A stretch of 64,000 nt of DNA from Thiohalocapsa sp. (GTDB lineage: Bacteria; Pseudomonadota; Gammaproteobacteria; Chromatiales; Chromatiaceae), in contig NZ_JAJDNQ010000022.1 of assembly GCF_022340605.1 (NCBI RefSeq), positions 16,244-80,243 of the forward strand, read 5' to 3'. Positions 18,139 to 27,381 of this stretch are shown in pieces. Position numbers and translations under genes: made by a program. Under the pieces are notes generated by a model, which was not told where the DNA came from, made no database searches, and saw only the letters and a program-made list of their open reading frames with translations. Positions within the stretch are counted from its first letter, which is position 1. The number at the start of each line of letters is the position of its first letter.

Positions 18139-18957
18139 ATGGCCGATTCCGGTGATCAAGCTTCCAACAGCCGGCTTAAATTTCTGCCCAAGGTCTTGCT
18201 CTGGAGCCTTGTGCTGCTGTTCGGTTACCTGTATCTCGGTGCCGTGCAGCGCAGCGAGCAGGCAGTAACCGCCCCCGTCGCTGCCAGCAAGGCGCCCGCC
18301 ACCGAAGAGGGCAGCGCTCCCGCGACGGAGGCTGCGGCCGACGCTGACTCTGCGCAGGCATCCGAGTCGGCAGAGCCTGCCGCAGCACCGGCAGCGCAGC
18401 CCGCCGGCCGCGAGGACAAGGTGAGCAAGGCCGAGGCCCAAGCGTTCGCGCAGGCCGTGATGCGCAAGGAGCCTTCGCAGCCCGAGGAGCCTGCCAAGCC
18501 TGCGCAGGCAGCCGCTGAGTCCGCGGCCCCGACTCCGGCCCCGGCCCAAGCTCAACCAGCGCCGGCCGAAGCTCAGGCCCCCGCCCAAGCACCGGCACAA
18601 GCGCCGGCCCAAGCGCCGGTCCGGCAGCAGACGACGAGCGCGCCGTCTGCGGTGCCAACGCCGGCGCCCGCGCAGCCAGCAGCTGCGGGCGCGGCACCCG
18701 CACGTCCCCAGCCGCCGGCGATGCTGAGCCGTCCCCCGGCGCCCTCGGCCCAGGACGCCCAGTCGCAGCGGGCTGAGCTGATGAAACAGTACGAGGCCAT
18801 GCGCCGGCAGGCCATGGAAGAGGCGCAGAAGCGGTGGCAGCAGTACTACGGTAACCGCGCGCCGGCGATGCAACCTGGCATGCCGCCGATGCCAATGTAT
18901 CCCCGCTACGGAGCGCCTCCCGCGCCGGCGGCGCCGGCGAGTGAATCCAGCCAGTAA
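18139..18957 (+). CDS. Inner-membrane anchored Pro/Ala/Gln-rich protein, unknown function
   Basis: I do not recognise a family. The ATG at 18139 follows GAGG at eight bases; a GTG at 18130 overlaps that site and is unlikely. A single N-terminal helix (VLLWSLVLLFGYLYLGAV, about residues 18-35) anchors the product. Residues 36-230 are low-complexity Ala/Pro/Glu/Gln, including a PAQA-type repeat near 150-165. The C-terminal 45 residues are Met/Gln/Pro-rich with a short charged helix. The overall look is of a periplasmic spacer such as a TonB- or ZipA-like linker, without the known partner domains. Confidence 0.72.
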   Translation: MADSGDQASNSRLKFLPKVLLWSLVLLFGYLYLGAVQRSEQAVTAPVAASKAPATEEGSAPATEAAADADSAQASESAEPAAAPAAQPAGREDKVSKAEAQAFAQAVMRKEPSQPEEPAKPAQAAAESAAPTPAPAQAQPAPAEAQAPAQAPAQAPAQAPVRQQTTSAPSAVPTPAPAQPAAAGAAPARPQPPAMLSRPPAPSAQDAQSQRAELMKQYEAMRRQAMEEAQKRWQQYYGNRAPAMQPGMPPMPMYPRYGAPPAPAAPASESSQ

Positions 18958-18988
18958 CGCCGCCGGGCCTTGGGCACTGATCGGGCGA

Positions 18989-19052
18989 CCTGGCCGGCTG
19001 TACGGCCAGGGTGCCCGCGAACAGGACCGCCACCGCTCGTGCGGAGGCGGTC
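18989..19052 (+). terminator. Two consecutive hairpins between the anchored-protein gene and lolC
   Basis: The first stem is CCTGGCCG/CGGCCAGG (18989-19010). The second is GACCGCC-A-CCGC with loop TCGT, paired to GCGG-A-GGCGGTC (19025-19052), broken by a single A/A mismatch. Neither has a U-tract, but together they are well placed to end the upstream transcript. Confidence 0.45.
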
Positions 19053-19219
19053 TCGGTGCATCCCGGTTTCCTTCAGCCGCACCCGCGCGGTGGACGCTCG
19101 CGGCTGGATGGGTGCCCGGCGTGGCGCAACACGCTTAGCGCTCTCATGGCGGGTCATTCAGGCGCAGCCGCCGCGCCGTCACTGTTCCGTGCGCTCGGAA
19201 CATGCTCTAATCGCCGCCC

Positions 19220-20500
19220 ATGTTCCGACCCCTGCCGTTGTTCGTCGGTCTCCGCTACACGCGGGCGAAGCGACGCAACCACTTCATTTCGTTCATCTCG
19301 CTGGTCTCGATGCTGGGCATCACCCTCGGCATCGTCGCGCTCATCGTCGTGCTGTCGGTGATGAACGGCTTCCACAAGGAGATCCAGGACCGCATCCTGG
19401 GCATGGCCGCCCACGCCACCATCAGTCTGCCCGAGGGCGGCATCCGCGATTGGCAGACCCTGGTGGAGGAGGCGCAGCGCTATCCGCAGGTGGAGGGCGC
19501 GGCCCCCTTCGTGGAACTGGAGTCGATGCTGATGAACGCGGGGCGGACCCAGGCGGCGCTGTTGCGCGGCATCGTGCCGGACCGCGAGGACGCGGTGTCG
19601 GACCTGCGCGCCGACATGGTGGTGGGCAGCGTCGATGACCTGACCCCCGGCAGCTTCAATATCGTCCTCGGCACCGAGCTGGCCGCCTTGCTAGGCGTCG
19701 GTGTGGGCGACAAGGTGACCGTGGTGACACCGCAGCTGAACGCGACGCCGGTCGGCGTCATGCCGCGGCTCAAGGCCTTCAATGTGGTCGGGCTGTTCGA
19801 GGTCGGCATGTCCGACTACGACCGCGGCGCCGGCTTCATGTCCATGGCCGACGCGGCCTTGCTGATGCGTCTCGGCGACGCCGCCGAAGGGGTGCGGCTC
19901 AAGCTCAAGGACATGTTCGACGCGCCCTTGGTGTCGCGCGAGATCGCCTATGCGCTGAATGCCGACGCCCCGGCGGACGGCCCCGCGGCCGTGATGGGCT
20001 ACCGCGTCACGGACTGGACGCAGGTGCACCGCAACTTCTTCGCGGCGCTGCGCACCGAAAAGCGCATGATGACCATTATCCTGTTCCTGATCGTCGCGGT
20101 GGCGGCGTTCAACATCGTCTCGACGCTGGTGATGGTGGTGACGGACAAGCGTGCCGACATCGCCGTGCTGCGCACCCTGGGTGCCTCGCCGGGGCGGATC
20201 ATGTCCATTTTCATGGTGCAGGGCACCGCCATCGGCGTCGCCGGTACGGTGCTCGGCGTCATCGGTGGCGTGCTGCTGGGCTGGAACGTCGAGCCCATCG
20301 TCGGCGCCATCGAGCGCCTTTTCGGTGTGCACTTCCTGGACCCCACCATCTACTACATCAGCGAATTGCCGTCGGAGGTGCGTCTGAGCGACGTGGTGCA
20401 CATCGGTGGCGGCGCCTTCGTGATGTCAGTGCTGGCAACGCTGTATCCGGCGTGGCGGGCGTCGCGCACCGATCCGGCGGAGGCGCTGCGCTATGAATGA
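19220..20500 (+). CDS. lolC: Lipoprotein-releasing ABC transporter permease (LolC/LolE/LolF type)
   Basis: This is the membrane subunit of the complex that extracts mature lipoproteins from the inner membrane and passes them to LolA. The 426-aa protein has an N-terminal helix with the LolC/E-type start ([26 protein letters not shown]), a large periplasmic domain (about 50-265) and three C-terminal helices containing [17 protein letters not shown]. Its stop overlaps the lolD start by 8 bp. Only one permease gene is present, so a LolF2-LolD2 arrangement is possible. A separate lolE elsewhere cannot be excluded. Confidence 0.95.
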   Translation: MFRPLPLFVGLRYTRAKRRNHFISFISLVSMLGITLGIVALIVVLSVMNGFHKEIQDRILGMAAHATISLPEGGIRDWQTLVEEAQRYPQVEGAAPFVELESMLMNAGRTQAALLRGIVPDREDAVSDLRADMVVGSVDDLTPGSFNIVLGTELAALLGVGVGDKVTVVTPQLNATPVGVMPRLKAFNVVGLFEVGMSDYDRGAGFMSMADAALLMRLGDAAEGVRLKLKDMFDAPLVSREIAYALNADAPADGPAAVMGYRVTDWTQVHRNFFAALRTEKRMMTIILFLIVAVAAFNIVSTLVMVVTDKRADIAVLRTLGASPGRIMSIFMVQGTAIGVAGTVLGVIGGVLLGWNVEPIVGAIERLFGVHFLDPTIYYISELPSEVRLSDVVHIGGGAFVMSVLATLYPAWRASRTDPAEALRYE

Positions 20501-21251
20501 CCTCGGGCCGGGCGGGCAGCGCCCAAGCGTGGCCGGTGCGCCGATGGGTGAGACGGCGGATGGCGAGCAGGCACCGGTGTTGGAGGCCCGCGGCTTGGGC
20601 AAGATCTTTCGCCAGGGGCCGCAGCAGGTGGAAGTGCTGCGCGCCGTGGACCTCGCGGTGCGTCGCGGCGAGCGTATCGCCATCGTCGGCGCCTCAGGCT
20701 CCGGCAAGAGCACGCTGCTGCACTGCCTGGGTGGCCTGGAGCGGTCCACGGCCGGCCAGGTGCTCTGGGGCGGGCAAGACCCCATGCGTCTGTCCGAGCG
20801 TGCCCGCGGATTGCTGCGCAACCGCCGGCTCGGCTTCGTCTACCAGTTCCATCACTTGCTGCCGGAGTTCACGGCGCTGGAGAACGTCGCCATGCCGCTC
20901 CTCATCGGCGACGCCAGTCCGGCCGAGGCGCGCGAGCGGGCCACAGCGCTGCTGGCGCGGGTGGGTCTGGATCATCGGCTCACGCACAAGCCCTCGGAGC
21001 TATCCGGCGGCGAGCGTCAGCGGGCGGCCATCGCCCGCGCCCTGGTGATGCGGCCGGACTGCGTGCTGGCGGACGAGCCCACCGGCAATCTCGACCGGCA
21101 CACCGCGGGCGGTGTCTACGAGCTGATGCTGGAGCTGAACGCCGAGCAGGGCACCAGCTTCGTCATCGTCACCCACGACCCCGACCTCGCGGCGCGGACG
21201 GATCAGATCTGGCGGTTGGATGACGGCGTGTTGACGCGAGCGGCGGCATAG
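20493..21251 (+). CDS. lolD: LolD, lipoprotein-releasing ABC transporter ATPase
   Basis: LolD provides ATP hydrolysis to the permease. Walker [10 protein letters not shown], the ABC signature LSGGERQR and Walker [12 protein letters not shown] are intact, followed by the H-loop THD. The LolD-specific [13 protein letters not shown]-loop region is present. The first 28 residues are an extra Gly/Pro/Glu-rich leader compared with E. coli LolD (233 aa), so a later start is possible. The gene overlaps lolC by 8 bp and its 3' end overlaps the convergent DUF2062 gene by 49 bp. Confidence 0.96.
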   Translation: MNDLGPGGQRPSVAGAPMGETADGEQAPVLEARGLGKIFRQGPQQVEVLRAVDLAVRRGERIAIVGASGSGKSTLLHCLGGLERSTAGQVLWGGQDPMRLSERARGLLRNRRLGFVYQFHHLLPEFTALENVAMPLLIGDASPAEARERATALLARVGLDHRLTHKPSELSGGERQRAAIARALVMRPDCVLADEPTGNLDRHTAGGVYELMLELNAEQGTSFVIVTHDPDLAARTDQIWRLDDGVLTRAAA

Positions 21252-21748
21252 CGGCGCCGTCGGCGCTCGATCTCCCGCAACAGGCTCCGGCGCCACAGCC
21301 ACTGCACGGTGAAATAGCCGATGGTGGCCGCCAGGCTGGCAAAGATGAAGCAGCCGAGCAGCATGGGCCCCAGCACGCCGAGCCAGTTGTGCCAATCGAA
21401 CCAGAACTGCGGTTCGAAGGTGCGAATGTGCTGGCCCATCAGCCAGGCGCCCACCGCATACGCGCCATAGTACATGGGCGGTATGGTCACCGGGTTGGTG
21501 AGCCACACCAGCGACGCCGCGATGGGCAGATTGACGCGCAGCTTGATGGCCGCCGCCGTGGCCATGAACACCTGGCCGAACGGTGGCATGTACATCATGA
21601 ACAGGCCGACGGCGACGCCGCCCGATGCGGAGCGGCGGTTCAGGTGCCAGAGGTTCGGGTCCTGCAACAGGGTCCCGAAGACGCGAATCCAGCGGCTCTG
21701 CAGGATCACATGTGGGTCGGGCAGGATGCCCTTGAGCCAGCGTCTCAC
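21203..21748 (-). CDS. DUF2062 family membrane protein
   Basis: This conserved inner-membrane protein has unknown function. The GTG start at 21748 opens [19 protein letters not shown], the family-typical N-terminus. Hydrophobic segments then follow at about residues 45-72, 80-103 and 130-160, with [19 protein letters not shown] as the conserved core. It sits between lolD and comEC, as in Pseudomonas, but on the opposite strand. Its last 49 bp are antisense to the end of lolD, so both stops are read within each other's coding region. Confidence 0.85.
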   Translation of the reverse strand: MRRWLKGILPDPHVILQSRWIRVFGTLLQDPNLWHLNRRSASGGVAVGLFMMYMPPFGQVFMATAAAIKLRVNLPIAASLVWLTNPVTIPPMYYGAYAVGAWLMGQHIRTFEPQFWFDWHNWLGVLGPMLLGCFIFASLAATIGYFTVQWLWRRSLLREIERRRRRYAAARVNTPSSNRQI

Positions 21749-21934
21749 GTTGTCGGGCCGGGACTCTCAGTGGGCGGAGCGTGATCGAGTATACGCCAGG
21801 CTTGGCTGCCGCGAATGCCGCGCGGTGTGGGCAAGCGCGCGGCCGGCTCCATGCCTGCACCGCGCGTCCGCCGTTGCCGGGCAGGCGTCATGCAGCGTCG
21901 GCGTGTAGGCGCTGATTCGTCCGTCGTCGAACCC

Positions 21935-24298
21935 ATGGATCGCCGAGGCGAGCCCCATTCCCCGCGCTGGTCTCCGGCGCCGGCCGCCATCGCCTTCACC
22001 GCCGGAGTCGGCGGCTTTTTCGCCCTGCCGCGGTTGCCGAGCGTCTGGTCGCTGTTGGCGGTCGTGCTGGGCGCCTTGGCACTGGTGCTGCTGGCATGGC
22101 TGTGGCCCAGGCGCCGGTGGCGGGCCCTGTTGCCGGCCGCGCTGGGTCTGTGTGTCGCGGCATGCGGCGCACTCTGGGCCGATGCCGATGCCTGCCGTGT
22201 GTTGTGCCGGCCCTTCCCGGAGAACCTCATCAATCGCACCCTGGTGGCCGAGGGGCGCATCGCGTCACTGCCGGAGGCGCGGGGATACGCGCATCGCTTT
22301 CTGTTCCAAGTCGACGCGCTGCGTGCCGACGGTGGGCCGCGTGGCTTTCATGGCCTGGTCCGGCTGTCCTGGTACCGCAATGCGCCGGTCCTGCGCGTCG
22401 GCGAGCGTTGGCGCCTGCATGTGCGCCTCAAGCCGCCGCATGGCTTCGTCAACCCAGGTGGTTTCGACTACGAGCGGTGGCTGTTCCAGCGCGGCATCGC
22501 CGCCACCGGCCATGTGACGGACGCCGCGGACGCCAAATTGCTGGATGCGGACCCCGGCACCCATTGGCTCGATCGCTGGCGGCAGCAACTGCGTGATCGA
22601 CTCCACGCGCTGCTGCCGGCGGGGCCGGCGGCGGCATTGGTGCCGGCTCTGGTGCTGGGTGATCGCGGCGGGCTGACGCCGGACGCATGGGATGTGCTGG
22701 CGCGCACCGGCGCCAGCCATCTCATCGCCATCTCCGGCCTGCACGTTGGGCTGGTGGCCGGCGTGGTGTTGCTGCTTGTGCGCCGCGCCTGGGCCTGGCT
22801 CCCGGGGCTCGCGCGGCGTGTCGCGGCGCCACGTGCGGCGGCCGTTGCCGCGTTGGCGGCCGCGACGGCCTACGCGGGGCTCGCCGGCTTCTCCATCTCC
22901 ACCCGGCGGGCGCTGGCGATGCTCGCGGTGTTGCTGCTCGCCACCATGCTGGGGCGCACGCTGCGCCCCCTCTCGGGCCTGAGTCTGGCGCTGCTGGTGG
23001 TGCTGCTGCTCGACCCGTCCAGTGTGCTGTCTTATGGCTTCTGGCTGTCCTTTGGCGCCGTGGCCATGCTGCTCTATGCGCTGGGGCTGCGCCTGGCGCC
23101 GCCGTTTGCACTGGTCCGCTGGGGGCGGGCGCAGTGGGCGGTCGCCATCGGTCTGCTGCCGCTGCTGCTGCTGTTCTTCGGCCGCGCGTCGCTGGTGGCG
23201 CCGGCGGTCAACCTGTTACTGGTGCCGTTGTTCGGGCTGCTGCTGCCCCTGGTGCTGCTCTCGGCCGGTGTCGCGCTGGCGGGCGACTGGAGCGGGGCGC
23301 TGTGGCCTGTCGCGGCGCTGTTGAATCTGGGCTTTGCCGCGCTGCAGCAGATCGCAGCCTGGGACCCGGCCGGGGTCGCGCTGGGTGGCCGGTCCACCTG
23401 GGTCTGGCTGGCGGCGGGCGCCGGCGCGCTGCTGCTGCTGGCGCCGCGTGGTATTCCGGGGCGCTGGCTCGGCCTGGTGCTGCTGTTGCCGCTGGCGACG
23501 GCACGCCCGCCGGCGCCGCGCGACGGTGAGGCGACCGTGACCATGCTGGACGTGGGGCAGGGGCTCGCCGTGGTGGTGCGCACCGCGGGGCACACGCTCG
23601 TGTACGACATGGGGCCGCGCTGGCCGAGCGGCTTCAACACCGGTGCGGCGGTGGTGGCGCCCTACCTGCGCTATCAAGGTGTGGCGGCGGTGGACCTCGC
23701 CGTGGCCTCGCACGCTGATCAGGACCACGCCGGCGGTCTGCGGGGGCTCATGGACCACCTGCCGGTGCGGCGCATCATCAGCGGCGAGCCGGATGAGATC
23801 GACGCCGTCGGGGCCGAGCCTTGTCGCGCCGGCGACGCCTGGCGCTGGGACGGCGTCCGGTTCGCGGTGCTGCATCCGGATGACACCGCCGAGACCGGCA
23901 ACGACGCCTCCTGCGTCTTGCGCGTCTCCACGCCAGGTGGCAGCGTGCTGCTCACCGGCGACATCGAGGCGGGCGCCGAGACCGGCCTGGTGGCCCGCTA
24001 CGGCGACAAATTGCGTGCCGACGTGCTGGTTGCGCCGCATCACGGCAGCGACAGCTCCAGCACCTGGACCTTGCTGCGCGCCGTGGCGCCGGACTGGATC
24101 TGGTTCTCCGCGGGTTTTGGGAATCGGTTCGGCTTTCCCAACGCCCCGGTGGTTGCGCGGGCGCGGGACATCGGCAGCGCCACCGCCAACACGGCCACGG
24201 ACGGCGCGGTTCGCCTGACGCTGCCGCGGGTGCAGGGCGCCTTGGCGCCCAGGCGCGAGCGCGCTGCGGCGCCGCGACTCTGGCGGCACCTGCCGTGA
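21935..24298 (+). CDS. comEC: ComEC/Rec2 DNA internalisation protein
   Basis: ComEC forms the inner-membrane channel for single-stranded DNA in natural transformation, and its C-terminal part is a metallo-beta-lactamase-like domain. I choose the ATG at 21935; ATGs at 21815 and 21890 would add an Arg-rich stretch before the first helix. Competence-domain motifs include AISGLHVGLVAG near residue 270 and STRRALAML. The C-terminal nuclease-like domain has LDVGQGLAVVVRT, ASHADQDHAGG (metal-binding), LLTGDIE and APHHGSDSS. At 787 aa it is full length. No other competence genes are in the window. Confidence 0.94.
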   Translation: MDRRGEPHSPRWSPAPAAIAFTAGVGGFFALPRLPSVWSLLAVVLGALALVLLAWLWPRRRWRALLPAALGLCVAACGALWADADACRVLCRPFPENLINRTLVAEGRIASLPEARGYAHRFLFQVDALRADGGPRGFHGLVRLSWYRNAPVLRVGERWRLHVRLKPPHGFVNPGGFDYERWLFQRGIAATGHVTDAADAKLLDADPGTHWLDRWRQQLRDRLHALLPAGPAAALVPALVLGDRGGLTPDAWDVLARTGASHLIAISGLHVGLVAGVVLLLVRRAWAWLPGLARRVAAPRAAAVAALAAATAYAGLAGFSISTRRALAMLAVLLLATMLGRTLRPLSGLSLALLVVLLLDPSSVLSYGFWLSFGAVAMLLYALGLRLAPPFALVRWGRAQWAVAIGLLPLLLLFFGRASLVAPAVNLLLVPLFGLLLPLVLLSAGVALAGDWSGALWPVAALLNLGFAALQQIAAWDPAGVALGGRSTWVWLAAGAGALLLLAPRGIPGRWLGLVLLLPLATARPPAPRDGEATVTMLDVGQGLAVVVRTAGHTLVYDMGPRWPSGFNTGAAVVAPYLRYQGVAAVDLAVASHADQDHAGGLRGLMDHLPVRRIISGEPDEIDAVGAEPCRAGDAWRWDGVRFAVLHPDDTAETGNDASCVLRVSTPGGSVLLTGDIEAGAETGLVARYGDKLRADVLVAPHHGSDSSSTWTLLRAVAPDWIWFSAGFGNRFGFPNAPVVARARDIGSATANTATDGAVRLTLPRVQGALAPRRERAAAPRLWRHLP

Positions 24299-24427
24299 GG
24301 TGTCGGCCGTGAGGCGTCCAATGACGACAACGGCCTGGCGGCGGTGACGTGGCGCCTGAACTGTTATGATTCCGCGATTTGGAACCGGACAAAGCGCCGG
24401 TCCGATGCTGCGGGAGTAATTGATCAG

Positions 24428-25057
24428 GTGTTCGAGTTGTTGCGGGCGGGCGGTTGGCTCATGGGGCCGATTCTGCTCTGTTCCATCGCCGCGATGGCCA
24501 TCGTCATCGAGCGTTTTTGGGCCCTGCGCCGGGCCGTGATCATGCCGGACGACCTGGTGACGCGCATCTGGCAGATGCACCGCAGGCATCTGCTCAACGA
24601 CGATCGCATCGCCGAGATCCGCGAGGGCTCCGCCCTCGGGCGCATGTTGGCGGCCGGGCTGGTGAACCGGTTTCACTCCCGCGAGGTCATGAAGGAGGCC
24701 ATCCAGGACACCGGCCGCCAGGTGGTGGCGGACCTGGAGCGCTATCTCAACACCCTCGGCACCATCGCCGCGGTGACGCCGCTGCTGGGTCTGCTCGGCA
24801 CCGTGCTCGGCATGATCAAGGTTTTCGGCGTCATCATGGAGGCTGGCGTCGGCAACCCTGGCGTGCTCGCGGGCGGCATTTCGCAGGCGCTGATCACCAC
24901 GGCGGCGGGCCTGTCGGTGGCCATTCCGGCGCTGATGTTCCACCGCTACTTCAATAACCGGGTGGACAAGATCGTCATCGCCATGGAGGAGCAGGCGCTG
25001 CGGCTCATCGAGGTGATGCAGGGCGAGCGCGAGGCGGGCGAGGCCGAATCGCGATGA
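24428..25057 (+). CDS. exbB: ExbB-type (MotA/TolQ/ExbB) proton channel protein
   Basis: Together with ExbD this forms a proton-motive-force-driven energiser for TonB-like or Tol-like systems. I choose the GTG at 24428 because it gives FELLRAGGWLMGPILLCSIAAMAIVIERFW, the standard N-terminal helix of this ExbB group; the frame is open further upstream. Helices two and three cover GTIAAVTPLLGLLGTVLGMIKVF and ALITTAAGLSVAIPALMFHRYF, which hold the conserved Thr/Gly positions. The exbB-exbD-msbA-lpxK order suggests a link to lipid A export. Target partners are not visible. Confidence 0.93.
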   Translation: MFELLRAGGWLMGPILLCSIAAMAIVIERFWALRRAVIMPDDLVTRIWQMHRRHLLNDDRIAEIREGSALGRMLAAGLVNRFHSREVMKEAIQDTGRQVVADLERYLNTLGTIAAVTPLLGLLGTVLGMIKVFGVIMEAGVGNPGVLAGGISQALITTAAGLSVAIPALMFHRYFNNRVDKIVIAMEEQALRLIEVMQGEREAGEAESR

Positions 25058-25482
25058 ACCTCCGCCCCAGCCGGCGCGACGAGCCGGACATCAACCTGAC
25101 GCCGCTCATCGACGTCGTCTTTCTGCTGCTTATCTTCTTCATGGTGTCCACCACCTTCAACGACGACGCCAGGCTGCGGTTGGAGCTTCCACGGGCGCAC
25201 GGCGAGCCTGCCAAGGCGGGCGAGACGCAGCTCGTCGAACTGGTGGTGGACGTCGCCGGACGCTACTACGTGGACGGCCAGCAGGTGCTCGGTACCGATG
25301 CCGGCACCCTGCGCCGGGCGCTGGCCGAGGTGGTAAAAGGCGACAAGCGCGACCTGCCGGTGCTCATCAAGGCGGACGCGAAGACTCCCCACCAGGCGGT
25401 GATGACGGCGCTGGACGCCCTGGGCCAGTTGGGCATCAGCCACGTCGCCTTCGCCGCCAGTCACAGCGAAGGGACCCAATGA
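25054..25482 (+). CDS. exbD: ExbD-type biopolymer transport protein
   Basis: ExbD has one N-terminal transmembrane helix carrying the protonatable Asp: INLTPLIDVVFLLLIFFMV, with Asp23 in the LIDV motif. A short periplasmic domain ends with HQAVMTALDALGQLGISHVAFA. The ATG overlaps the exbB stop by four bases and the stop overlaps msbA by four, so the three genes form a tight operon. The 142-aa length is normal. It probably functions with the ExbB above. Confidence 0.95.
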   Translation: MNLRPSRRDEPDINLTPLIDVVFLLLIFFMVSTTFNDDARLRLELPRAHGEPAKAGETQLVELVVDVAGRYYVDGQQVLGTDAGTLRRALAEVVKGDKRDLPVLIKADAKTPHQAVMTALDALGQLGISHVAFAASHSEGTQ

Positions 25483-27275
25483 GCGAGCCAATGTCGCTGG
25501 CCGCGGGCAGCGGCGCCGGGCGCTCGGTCTACGCACGCCTGCTCGGCTATGTGCGGCCGTACTGGCGCATCTTCACGCTGTCCATCGCCGGCATGCTGGT
25601 GTTCGCGGCCACCGAGCCCGTGTTCGCGGCCATGATCAAGCCGCTCTTGGACGGCAGCTTCGTCGAGCGCGACCCGAAGATCGTGCGGCTGATGCCCATC
25701 GCGCTGGTGGCGGTGTTCGTCGTGCGCGGCGTCGCCGGCTTCGTGAACAACTACTGCCTCAACTGGGTTGGCCGGCGCGTGGTGGCGGACCTGCGCCAGG
25801 CGATGTTCGACCACCTGCTGCGTGCGCCGACGCGCTACTACGACGCCAACGGCACGGGTCAGTTGCTGGCCAAGCTCACCTACAACGTCGAGAACGTCGC
25901 CAACGCCGCCACCTCCGCCATCACCACCGTGGTGCGCGACGGCTTTACGGCCGTGGCGCTGCTGGCCTACATGCTCTACCTGGACGCGGCGCTGTCGGCC
26001 ATCTTCCTGCTCATCGGGCCGGTGATGGCATTCTCCGTCAAGTACGCCACGCGGCGCTTCCGCCGCTACGGGGCGCGCATCCAGGACCGTATCGGCTCCC
26101 TGACCCACGTGGCGCAGGAGGTGATCGACGGGCACCGCGTGGTGAAGGCCTTCGGCGGCGAGCGGGCGGAGTCCGCGACCTTCTCGGCCATCAACGAGAA
26201 GACGCGGTCGCTGCAAATGAAGGTGATCGCGGTGGAGTCCATCAGCGTCCCGGTGGTGCAGCTCCTCTCCGCCGTGGCCATCGGCATCATCGTGTACCTG
26301 TCCACGCTGCAGGGGCTGCGCGAGGACATCACCGTCGGCACCTTCATGTCGTTCGTGGTGGCCATGGGCCTGATGCTGCCGCCGGTGAAGCGGCTCACGG
26401 CCGTGAACTCGCAGCTCCAGCGCGGCATCGTCGCCGCCGACAGCCTGTTCGAGTTGCTCGACAGCGAGGTCGAGCAGGATACCGGCAGGCAGGTGCTGGA
26501 GCGGGTGCGCGGCGAGATCGCCTTCCGCGACGTGACCCATGTCTACGATGCCGGCAAGGGGCCGGTGCTGCACGGGCTGAGCCTCTCCATCGCCGCCGGC
26601 GAGAGCGTGGCGCTGGTGGGGCGCTCCGGCAGTGGCAAGACCACGCTGGTGAGCCTGATTCCGCGCTTCTACGACCCGAGCGCGGGGCAGATTCTGGTTG
26701 ACGGCATCGACCACCGCGCCGTGACCCTGGCGAGCCTGCGCGCGCAGATCTCGCTGGTCACCCAGGACATCGTACTGTTCAACGCCAGCGTGGCGGACAA
26801 CATCGCCTACGGTGCGGCGGCGGGGGCGTCAAGGGCCGAGATCAAGCGCGTTGCCGAGGCCGCGCACGCGCTGGAGTTCATCCGCGCCCTGCCGCAGGGC
26901 TTCGACACCCTGGTGGGCGACCGCGGCATATTGCTTTCGGGCGGCCAGCGACAGCGGCTCGCCATTGCCCGCGCCATGCTCAAGGACGCCCCCATCCTGA
27001 TCCTGGACGAGGCCACCTCGGCGCTCGACACCGAGGCCGAGCGCCACATCCAGCAGGCGCTGGCGGCGCTGATGGCCCACCGCACGACACTGGTGATCGC
27101 GCATCGGCTGTCCACCATCGAGCACGTGGATCGGGTGGTGGTGCTGGAGCAGGGGCGCATCGTGGAGCAAGGCAGCCACCGGGAACTGCTGGCCGCCGGC
27201 GGCTACTACGCCCGCCTGCAACGTGCGCAGCTGCACGTGCCCGCGCCGGCCGCCGCGGAGGCCCTCGCGGATTGA
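25479..27275 (+). CDS. msbA: Lipid A export ATP-binding/permease protein MsbA
   Basis: MsbA is a homodimeric flippase moving lipid A core from the inner to the outer leaflet of the inner membrane. The 598-aa half-transporter has six transmembrane helices (about residues 20-320) and an ATPase domain with Walker A GRSGSGKTT, signature LSGGQRQR and Walker B ILILDEATSALD, then the H-loop AHRLS. The operon continues to lpxK, as in many Gammaproteobacteria. It overlaps exbD by four bases. Confidence 0.95.
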   Translation: MSEPMSLAAGSGAGRSVYARLLGYVRPYWRIFTLSIAGMLVFAATEPVFAAMIKPLLDGSFVERDPKIVRLMPIALVAVFVVRGVAGFVNNYCLNWVGRRVVADLRQAMFDHLLRAPTRYYDANGTGQLLAKLTYNVENVANAATSAITTVVRDGFTAVALLAYMLYLDAALSAIFLLIGPVMAFSVKYATRRFRRYGARIQDRIGSLTHVAQEVIDGHRVVKAFGGERAESATFSAINEKTRSLQMKVIAVESISVPVVQLLSAVAIGIIVYLSTLQGLREDITVGTFMSFVVAMGLMLPPVKRLTAVNSQLQRGIVAADSLFELLDSEVEQDTGRQVLERVRGEIAFRDVTHVYDAGKGPVLHGLSLSIAAGESVALVGRSGSGKTTLVSLIPRFYDPSAGQILVDGIDHRAVTLASLRAQISLVTQDIVLFNASVADNIAYGAAAGASRAEIKRVAEAAHALEFIRALPQGFDTLVGDRGILLSGGQRQRLAIARAMLKDAPILILDEATSALDTEAERHIQQALAALMAHRTTLVIAHRLSTIEHVDRVVVLEQGRIVEQGSHRELLAAGGYYARLQRAQLHVPAPAAAEALAD

Positions 27276-27381
27276 GCCCGCCCCCGAGGCCAACATCGAG
27301 CCCGCCATTGGGGCCAGCACTGGGTTCAGCTTTGGGTCCGGTCCGGAGTCCACGGGCGCCGCTGCGGGCGGTGCCGGGCGC

